DNA from: Chitinophaga pinensis
GTDB taxonomy: Bacteria; Bacteroidota; Bacteroidia; UKL13-3
Assembly: GCA_945875195.1 (NCBI GenBank)
Contig: CAMCJW010000051.1
Coordinates: forward strand, 1 to 12,993
Direction of reading: 5' to 3'
DNA: 12,993 nt
Both the position numbers and the translations under genes were made by a program. Shown one piece after another: positions 8,216-12,993 of this stretch. Under the pieces are notes generated by a model. The model made no database searches and had not been told where the DNA came from. It saw only the letters and a program-made list of their open reading frames with translations. How positions within the stretch are numbered: the first letter of the stretch is position 1; the number at the start of each line of letters is the position of its first letter.

Positions 8216-8488
8216 TTACTTGATTTTAGCTTGTAAGCCTGATCCAGCTTTAAATTTAACAACCTTTTTTGCCGGAATGTTAATTTCTTTACCAGTTTGA
8301 GGGTTACGGCCTTTTCTTGCTGCACGCTTAGTTACAGAGAAAGTACCAAATCCTACTAGGATTACTTTGTCGCCTTTTTTCAAAGCGGATTGAGTTGAAC
8401 TCATGAATGCATCTAAACCAGCTTGGGCTTGCACTTTAGTTACTCCGGCAGCTTTTGCCATTGCATCGATTAAATCTTGTTTGTTCAT
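8216..8488 (-). CDS. hup: HU family DNA-binding protein
   Basis: HU is a small dimeric nucleoid protein that bends DNA. At 90 residues it has the standard length. It begins MNKQDLIDAMAKAAGVTK, has the helical dimerisation region to about residue 40, then VGFGTFSVTKRAARKGRNP. The DNA-intercalating arm carries the conserved RNPQTG at 61-66, followed by INIPAKKVVKFKAG. It is a single-gene unit with its own promoter (8519-8549) and terminator. Many Bacteroidota carry several HU paralogues, so this is one HU gene and not necessarily the only one. Confidence 0.96.
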   Translation of the reverse strand: MNKQDLIDAMAKAAGVTKVQAQAGLDAFMSSTQSALKKGDKVILVGFGTFSVTKRAARKGRNPQTGKEINIPAKKVVKFKAGSGLQAKIK

Positions 8489-8518
8489 TTAAATTAAATA
8501 ATTAAGGGTTTTACATAA

Positions 8519-8549
8519 CAAACTTAACAAACAGATTTGAAATGTCAAG
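8519..8549 (-). promoter_or_regulatory. Predicted promoter of hup
   Basis: On the minus strand CTTG (8549-8546) is followed after exactly 19 bases by TAAGTTTG (8526-8519). This matches the Bacteroidota pattern TTTG-N19-TAnnTTTG with one mismatch. The upstream element also reads TTGACA. The start of transcription would fall near 8512, giving a leader of about 23 bases. This is the best promoter match in the window and suggests strong expression, as expected for HU. Confidence 0.7.
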
Positions 8550-8605
8550 CACTTTCAGCGGTATATGTAAAAAAAAAGCATTTTTTTATTTCACACTTTT
8601 TCAAC

Positions 8606-8623
8606 AAAAAGCCTTTTTAGGCT
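8606..8623 (-). terminator. Small hairpin terminator after aroK
   Basis: AGCCT (8610-8614) pairs with AGGCT (8619-8623) around a four-base loop. On the minus strand it runs into a T tract ending TTTTTG. It begins eight bases past the aroK stop. The stem is only five pairs, so strength is uncertain, but the position at the end of the DUF1599-aroK operon is right. Confidence 0.65.
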
Positions 8624-8631
8624 GTTTTTGC

Positions 8632-9162
8632 TTATTTTGGGTTTAAGTTAAATAGCTTGGAGACCTTTTTTAACAATGCTTTGACGCCTTCATGTGGAAT
8701 ATCTACTTGGGCGTTTGCGAGAGAAAAAAACACCTCCCTTTTGGCTCTTAATTCTATAATTTTTGACAAAACTTCTTCTTCAGAAAGCCCAAAAAACATC
8801 GGTCGAGGCATTTTTGAGGCCTTTATTCGGCTCAAAAGAAAATTATTTGAGGCATTTAAGTATAGGCTAGCACCATGCAAATTGATTTGTTTCATGTTAT
8901 CTTCAAATGCAATTGTTCCTCCACCACAAGCTATAATAACACGGTTTATAATAAACGTTTTATGCAAGGCAGCCTTTTCTAAATTCCTAAAATAAAGTTC
9001 TCCATTATTTGCAAAGATGTTTGTAATACTATTTCCAGCCATCTCTTCAACTAATACATCTAAGTCAATATATGCCCAACCTAAATATTTAGCTAATTGT
9101 TTTCCTAACGTGGTTTTACCAGAGGCGGGCATCCCTATTAAATAAATTCTTTCTGTAATCAA
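8632..9162 (-). CDS. aroK: Shikimate kinase (TTG start)
   Basis: Shikimate kinase phosphorylates shikimate at the 3-hydroxyl using ATP in the pathway to chorismate. The 176-residue protein has the Walker A loop GMPASGKTT (10-18), the shikimate-binding D33 and D35 in YIDLD, FRNLE with R59 and E62, the GGG of ACGGGT (80-82), and the lid arginine R120 in MPRPM. The start must be TTG 9162. The only nearby ATG encodes M11 inside the Walker loop, and upstream the frame is closed at 9178-9180 with no ATG. The gene follows the BT_3928-type gene with a 10-base gap and is the last gene of that operon. It supplies chorismate, the precursor of the p-aminobenzoate used by FolP nearby, but adjacency alone does not prove a functional link. 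Confidence 0.95.
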   Translation of the reverse strand: MITERIYLIGMPASGKTTLGKQLAKYLGWAYIDLDVLVEEMAGNSITNIFANNGELYFRNLEKAALHKTFIINRVIIACGGGTIAFEDNMKQINLHGASLYLNASNNFLLSRIKASKMPRPMFFGLSEEEVLSKIIELRAKREVFFSLANAQVDIPHEGVKALLKKVSKLFNLNPK

Positions 9163-9172
9163 TGAGCTAAGC

Positions 9173-10288
9173 CTATTTCATATATTTTTTAACAACCTCA
9201 TAGCTTGGCAAATTATAAGAGCTCCATTTTTTTACAATGGTATTTTTTTTCATGAGTATGAGTCCTGGGTTCGACCTAACCATAGATTTCAATGGAATAG
9301 CATCCATATTACAATAGGTGTAAGGCAATTTATTTTCTGTTGCATACTTGCTTGCATCTTCAAGGTTAGTTGAGGTGAGCGCCCAAAACGCATAGCCATT
9401 TTTCTTCCAGGCTTCAGCTAAGGTGGCAATAGACTGAGTGGTTCCTTTTCTGCTATCCGCAATTTTGGTTTGAACCAAAACTAATTTATAAGTATCATTT
9501 GCAAACAAACTGTCGGTATATTCTATGCCAGCGCCATCAAATATTTTAAAATCGTGAATGGGTGGTTTAAATCCTTCCTTGATTAGTTTATCTTTTCTGT
9601 CAACAAAATTATAGGCATCTAAATCCTCTGGTAGATTGTTTGCGTTGAATTCAAAATTTTGTCCTCCCTTTTCGTAAATAAATACCATTTCTACAACATC
9701 CTTTTCTGCATCAGGTGGCACAATTGTTAATGCTTCAATATTATTGCCAATTTTATAGGGGAGGAAATCTTTTACCGGCAAAAACATATAGGTGTAAAAG
9801 GTAAAAAAGCAAGAAACTAGGAACGCAACAGATAAGGCAATAGTAACAATTGCTTTATTAAACAGTGGTTGAATGTATTTGTTGCCAAAGAAAATAAAGA
9901 GGATCAAAACAAGTAAAACTACATCTTTTATAAAGCTAGTGAATGGGGTAAGCTTAATGGCATCGCCAAAGCAGCCGCAATCAGTAACCTTATGCGTTAT
10001 TGCGCTGTAACCTGTTAGCAAGGTGAAAAAGGTAATCAATAACAATAGTAACCAAGAATTAAGCTTGTTATAGATTCCTAAAAGTAACGCAACACCACTC
10101 ACAATCTCGAAAATGCAAATGGCCATGCTCATTGCAACTGCATAGCTATCCAAAAATTGCATCTGAAAAATTTCAAAATACTCTATCAGCTTATAACTAA
10201 AACCCAAAGTATCATTTGCTTTTATTAATCCAGAAATAATAAATAGCACTCCTACAAGAATTCTACTAATTTGTGTGATCCATTTCAT
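9173..10288 (-). CDS. BT_3928-type membrane protein: DoxX/MauE-like domain with thioredoxin-like C-terminal domain
   Basis: This 371-residue protein has two halves. The first (about 1-170) is a DoxX/MauE-like membrane domain: helices near 7-24, 50-72, 78-95, 120-135 and 146-170, with the opening RILVGVLFIISGLIKANDT typical of DoxX proteins. A DCGCFGD motif at 103-109 (C104 and C106) sits after the third helix, as in MauE-type proteins linked to thiol redox chemistry. The second half (about 185-371) is soluble and looks like a thioredoxin fold, ending NPGLILMKKNTIVKKWSSYNLPS, but it has no CXXC pair. The function is unknown; a role in extracytoplasmic redox or maturation is inference. The gene lies between DUF1599 (10-base gap) and aroK (10-base gap). 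From memory, the DUF1599/BT_3928 pair is conserved in Bacteroidota, often beside tpiA; here tpiA lies about 3 kb further on, in another operon. Confidence 0.88.
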   Translation of the reverse strand: MKWITQISRILVGVLFIISGLIKANDTLGFSYKLIEYFEIFQMQFLDSYAVAMSMAICIFEIVSGVALLLGIYNKLNSWLLLLLITFFTLLTGYSAITHKVTDCGCFGDAIKLTPFTSFIKDVVLLVLILFIFFGNKYIQPLFNKAIVTIALSVAFLVSCFFTFYTYMFLPVKDFLPYKIGNNIEALTIVPPDAEKDVVEMVFIYEKGGQNFEFNANNLPEDLDAYNFVDRKDKLIKEGFKPPIHDFKIFDGAGIEYTDSLFANDTYKLVLVQTKIADSRKGTTQSIATLAEAWKKNGYAFWALTSTNLEDASKYATENKLPYTYCNMDAIPLKSMVRSNPGLILMKKNTIVKKWSSYNLPSYEVVKKYMK

Positions 10289-10298
10289 ATTAATTGAT

Positions 10299-10856
10299 TT
10301 ATTTTTTACTTGTTTTTTCTTTTGTATTAATTTGGATCAAGGCAAAAACGGAGTAATTAATCATATCCATTAAATTGCTTTCTACTCCTTCACTTGCCAA
10401 TGTTTTGCCATCATTGCTTAAAATTTGGTGCATGCGGTTAACACGCATTAATAACATATCTGTAAAGGTACTTACCAACATACTTCTCCAAATTTCACCA
10501 TAGTCGTGGTTTTTTTGCAGCATGAGGTTTTTTGTTTCTACAACTTTTTTCTCATACAATTCAACCAAATCCTTTTCAGCTAAATTTTTACCTTCCTCCT
10601 CTTTGGTGAGTTGAATGAGTGCCATTATACAATAATTAATAATACCCATCCACTCAGATTCTACTCCTTCTGCTATCATTTGGGTGCCTTTTTCTTCAAG
10701 AGTTCTAATTCGAGTAGCCTTGATAAAAATTTGGTCTATGATACTAGAAACTCTCATGATGCGCCAGCTAGGCCCATAATCATGGTTTTTCTTTTCAAAA
10801 ATGCTTTTGCACTTAGAAATAATTTCGTCGTATTGGATTGTAGTTTGATTAATCAA
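10299..10856 (-). CDS. DUF1599 protein with two tandem domains (nucleotide modification associated domain 1)
   Basis: The protein is an internal duplication. KKNHDYGPSWR (22-32) recurs as QKNHDYGEIWR (114-124), and EGVESEWMGIINYCIMALIQL (63-83) recurs as EGVESNLMDMINYSVFALIQI (156-176). This arrangement is diagnostic of DUF1599 (Pfam nucleotide modification associated domain 1) proteins of Bacteroidota. No biochemical role is established that I know of; the repeated conserved His, Asp, Tyr, Glu and Asn suggest a ligand site. Start choice: TTG 10856 gives 185 residues beginning MINQTTIQYDEII, which fits the family. ATG 10916 would add 20 residues (MLAIVPPRLFLWQNKLNTIA), lie upstream of the predicted promoter and overlap the start of folP. 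It is the first gene of the operon with the BT_3928-type gene and aroK. Confidence 0.87.
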   Translation of the reverse strand: MINQTTIQYDEIISKCKSIFEKKNHDYGPSWRIMRVSSIIDQIFIKATRIRTLEEKGTQMIAEGVESEWMGIINYCIMALIQLTKEEEGKNLAEKDLVELYEKKVVETKNLMLQKNHDYGEIWRSMLVSTFTDMLLMRVNRMHQILSNDGKTLASEGVESNLMDMINYSVFALIQINTKEKTSKK

Positions 10857-10875
10857 GGCGATTGTATTTAATTTG
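10844..10875 (+). promoter_or_regulatory. Possible folP promoter
   Basis: TTTG at 10844-10847 is followed after 20 bases by TTAATTTG (10868-10875), one mismatch from TAnnTTTG. Transcription would start near 10882, about 25 bases before TTG 10907. It overlaps the first codons of the DUF1599 gene. Confidence 0.4.
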
Positions 10876-10883
10876 TTCTGCCA

Positions 10884-10913
10884 CAAAAATAAGCGAGGAG
10901 GTACAATTGCAAG
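10884..10913 (-). promoter_or_regulatory. Possible promoter of the DUF1599-aroK operon
   Basis: On the minus strand CTTG (10913-10910) is followed after 18 bases by TATTTTTG (10891-10884), an exact TAnnTTTG. Transcription would start near 10877, about 20 bases before TTG 10856. This supports the shorter DUF1599 start. It overlaps the ribosome-binding and start region of folP. Confidence 0.45.
10895..10901 (+). promoter_or_regulatory. Shine-Dalgarno-like site that decides the folP start
   Basis: GAGGAGG lies five bases before TTG 10907. Such strong complementarity to the 16S rRNA tail is not seen before the other genes here, most of which have AT-rich leaders. It favours TTG 10907 over the in-frame TTG 10862. 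Confidence 0.5.
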
Positions 10914-11752
10914 CATTATTAACTAAAATTTCACTAAATTGTAAAGGAAGGCTTATTTCATTGCTTGAACCAAAGGTAATGGGAATCTTAAATATAACTC
11001 CTGATAGTTTTTTTGACCAAAGTAGAATGGGTTCTACTACTCATCTCCTAGAAAAAGCCAATCAAATGCTTCAAGATGGCGCAACCATTTTAGATATTGG
11101 AGGCCAATCTACCCGACCTGGTGCAGAAACTGTTGGTGTTGATATTGAGTTAAATAGAGTAATTCCGGCCATCAAAACAATCATGAAAGAATTTCCTGCA
11201 GCAATATTATCTATTGATACTTTTTATTCAGAGGTGGCTAGGCAAGCCGTTTTGGAGGGTGCTTCAATAGTAAATGATGTATCTGCAGGAGATGACGACC
11301 CCAAAATGTTTTCAGTCATAGCTGAATTAAACGTTCCTTATATAATAATGCATAAAAAGGGTAAGCCAAGTAACATGCAGGATGCCCCAATTTACCATGA
11401 TATTGTGTTAGAAGTTGCAAATTACTTTTCTAAAAAACTTGCTGAACTGCATGCCCTCGGGGTCAAAGATATTATTTTAGATCCTGGATTTGGTTTTGGA
11501 AAAACCTTAGAACATAACTACCAATTATTAAATCAATTAGATAGTTTAAAGCTACTAGAATGGCCAATCCTGGTGGGTATTTCTCGCAAACAAATGGTTC
11601 AAAAGGTTATTGGCACTGGGGCAGCGGATGCGTTAAATGGTAGCACGGCCTTGCACATGGTTGCTTTATTAAAAGGGGCCAAAATTTTACGTGTGCACGA
11701 TGTAAAGGAAGCCATGGAATGTGTCATGATTTATAAGGCCTTAACTATTTAA
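10907..11752 (+). CDS. folP: Dihydropteroate synthase (probable TTG start)
   Basis: FolP condenses p-aminobenzoate with dihydropterin pyrophosphate in folate synthesis and is the target of sulfonamides. From TTG 10907 the protein has 281 residues. Visible motifs are KVMGILNITPDSF (23-35) with the pterin/metal-site Asn, LDIGGQSTRPGAE (62-74), SIDTF (102-106), IVNDVSAG (121-128), MHKKGKPSNMQ (148-158), LDPGFGFGK (191-199), GISRK (224-228), and ILRVHDV (260-266). There is no ATG before the essential first strand; the first in-frame ATG (10979) encodes M25 of KVMGILN and is too late. TTG 10862 would add 15 residues, but it lies upstream of the predicted transcription start. TTG 10907 has a good Shine-Dalgarno-like site. 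The cdaA gene follows after 72 bases on the same strand, a pairing I recall as common in Bacteroidota. Confidence 0.95.
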   Translation: MQALLTKISLNCKGRLISLLEPKVMGILNITPDSFFDQSRMGSTTHLLEKANQMLQDGATILDIGGQSTRPGAETVGVDIELNRVIPAIKTIMKEFPAAILSIDTFYSEVARQAVLEGASIVNDVSAGDDDPKMFSVIAELNVPYIIMHKKGKPSNMQDAPIYHDIVLEVANYFSKKLAELHALGVKDIILDPGFGFGKTLEHNYQLLNQLDSLKLLEWPILVGISRKQMVQKVIGTGAADALNGSTALHMVALLKGAKILRVHDVKEAMECVMIYKALTI

Positions 11753-11824
11753 CTATCAGTTAAAATTGCTGAAAAAGTTAAAAAGAAATTGGCATTTTTG
11801 GAATAAAAAGGCTAAAATCGTAAA

Positions 11825-12649
11825 ATGTTCGATAGTCAATTTGAATTCCTTTCCTACAAAATTACACCAGTTATCGTTATTGATTTATTGTTGGTGTTAT
11901 TTCTATGTTTTCAATTATTCAAGCTTTTAAAAGGAAGTTTAGCCTTCAATATACTAATTGGTTTAATCACCATTTACATGTTTTGGTTAGTGGTAAGGTA
12001 TTTTGAAATGCCATTAATGTCGGGGGTTTTGGGCGAATTTGCCAAAGTAGGAATTATAGCTGTTTTGATTGTTTTTCAACAAGAAATAAGGAAATTTTTG
12101 CTGGTAATAGGCAATAGTTCTTTGTTGGGTGAAAATAAAAAATGGTGGAATATTTTCCCTTGGAAATGGAAGATTCAAGAAACTTTCCATACGCCATTTG
12201 ATGAAATTTTAGAGGCTTGTAGAGATTTAGCATCCCAAAAATCTGGAGCCATCATTGTTTTTCCAATTACCTCAGAAATGAAATTTATTGCTGCAAGCGG
12301 TGAGGCTTTAGATTCCATTATTTCTCGAAGGTTGCTATTATCTATTTTCAATAAAACCAGTCCATTGCATGATGGCGCAGTAATAATTTCTGGTGGAAAA
12401 ATAAAGGCAGCTAATTGTGTGTTGCCTTTGAGCGAAAATCCTCAAATTGTTAATAAATATGGCCTGCGACACTTGTCTGGAATAGGCATCACAGAACAAA
12501 CCGACGCAGTTTGTTTGGTGGTAAGTGAGGAAAAAGGAACCATTAGTTTTGTAAAAGAAGGGAAAATAGAAGAAGGATTATTGGCCGAAGAAATAATAGA
12601 CAAACTCAATGCCCTTTTTTCAAAGGAAATGGTCACAATTGGCGAATAG
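11825..12649 (+). CDS. cdaA: Diadenylate cyclase of the CdaA type (RHR motif altered to RHL)
   Basis: CdaA is a membrane enzyme that joins two ATP molecules into the second messenger c-di-AMP, involved in osmotic and cell-wall balance. The 274-residue protein has three predicted N-terminal transmembrane helices (about 15-33, 38-56 and 67-85). After them comes QQEIRKFLLVIG and a DisA_N catalytic domain from about 120. The catalytic DGA motif is intact in SPLHDGAVIISGG (D183-A185). The second motif, normally RHR, reads GLRHLSGIGITE, with L217 in place of the second Arg. The downstream VVSEEKGTISFVK (232-244) is normal. The gene starts at ATG 11825, 72 bases after folP; no strong promoter or terminator was seen between them, so co-transcription is likely. 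No cdaR (YbbR) or glmM, common partners in Firmicutes, is present. The stop codon abuts that of the convergent yajQ-like gene. Confidence 0.93.
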   Translation: MFDSQFEFLSYKITPVIVIDLLLVLFLCFQLFKLLKGSLAFNILIGLITIYMFWLVVRYFEMPLMSGVLGEFAKVGIIAVLIVFQQEIRKFLLVIGNSSLLGENKKWWNIFPWKWKIQETFHTPFDEILEACRDLASQKSGAIIVFPITSEMKFIAASGEALDSIISRRLLLSIFNKTSPLHDGAVIISGGKIKAANCVLPLSENPQIVNKYGLRHLSGIGITEQTDAVCLVVSEEKGTISFVKEGKIEEGLLAEEIIDKLNALFSKEMVTIGE

Positions 12650-12993
12650 TTAGCTCCTAAAATTATCAAATTGTAGAGGCACCTCAAAATCCTGTTGTCT
12701 CAATTCGGCCATCAGCTCTTGTAAATCATCAATTTTTTTCCCTGAAACTCTTACCTGGTCCTCATGAATAGCAGGCTGTAACTTTGAATTGAACCCTTTG
12801 ATATGGGAAACTATTTTCTTAGCCGTTTCTTTGTCTAAACCTTCCTTAATTTTTATGTCTTGCAATACCAATCTGCCGCTGGGTCTTGGTTCAGAGGTCA
12901 AATCTAGTATTCTTACATCTAAATCTTGTTTGCTAAATTTCCCTAAAATGATATCAATGAGTGTTTGCATAGCCATTTCTTGCTTTGCCTCCA
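12650..12993 (-). CDS. YajQ family nucleotide-binding protein (N-terminus cut by the window edge)
   Basis: The frame is open to the right edge, so the N-terminal part lies outside. About 114 residues are visible, against a usual full length near 163. The visible part is the typical C-terminal two-thirds: EMAMQTLIDIILGKFSKQDLDV, then LKxG-like KIKEGLDKETAKKIVSHIKG, KLQPAIHEDQVRVSGKKIDDLQELMAELR, and the family ending VPLQFDNFRS. YajQ proteins have two ferredoxin-like domains. Some, in Xanthomonas, are reported to bind c-di-GMP and affect transcription; the role in Bacteroidota is unclear. Internal Met codons at 12976 and 12970 are not the true start, because the family needs about 50 more N-terminal residues. 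The gene converges on cdaA with no spacer. Confidence 0.93.
   Translation of the reverse strand, partial: EAKQEMAMQTLIDIILGKFSKQDLDVRILDLTSEPRPSGRLVLQDIKIKEGLDKETAKKIVSHIKGFNSKLQPAIHEDQVRVSGKKIDDLQELMAELRQQDFEVPLQFDNFRS

Noticed and set aside
11748..11764. Perfect inverted repeat TTTAACT-ATC-AGTTAAA at the folP stop codon, as a terminator
   Set aside because: The stem is only AT-rich with one G/C pair, there is no following T run, and it overlaps the stop codon; cdaA probably continues the same transcript.
11793..11800. CATTTTTG as a promoter element for cdaA
   Set aside because: It is close to TAnnTTTG, but no TTTG-like element lies about 19 bases upstream.

Overview
The window is an ordinary chromosomal stretch from an AT-rich member of the Bacteroidota. 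The evidence is gene content typical of that phylum: a GlmU-type protein of the Bacteroidota-specific form, a DoxX/MauE-like membrane protein of the BT_3928 type, a duplicated DUF1599 protein, L31 type B, and a folP-cdaA pair. Several promoter-like sites also fit the Bacteroidota pattern TTTG-N19-TAnnTTTG, and most genes lack Shine-Dalgarno sites. I cannot place it below phylum level. There are no mobile elements, CRISPR arrays, tRNAs or rRNAs, and no gene-free stretch longer than about 195 bases.

Left block (1-7432, all minus strand). Read in the direction of transcription, rpmE2 comes first, with its own promoter and a strong terminator. A probable operon follows: the glmU-like gene, tpiA, a gene for a 1459-residue exported protein of unknown function, and plsY, which runs off the left edge. 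The operon mixes amino-sugar activation, glycolysis and phospholipid acyl transfer, so the large exported protein probably has an envelope role, but its function is not readable from sequence.

Middle block (7433-8488). A PyrR-like phosphoribosyltransferase on the plus strand converges on hup, which encodes HU on the minus strand. The hup gene has the clearest promoter and a clear terminator.

Right block (8606-12993). A minus-strand operon of DUF1599, BT_3928-type protein and aroK ends in a small hairpin terminator. It diverges from a plus-strand pair, folP (dihydropteroate synthase) and cdaA (diadenylate cyclase). The roughly 50-base divergent gap seems to hold two interleaved promoters, and the genes on both sides appear to start with TTG, as does aroK. 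The cdaA stop codon abuts the stop of a convergent yajQ-family gene that runs off the right edge.

I found no convincing new multi-gene system. The points most worth a second look are the altered RHR motif in CdaA (RHL), the 1459-residue exported protein in the tpiA-plsY operon, and the compact divergent folP/DUF1599 promoter region with its TTG starts.
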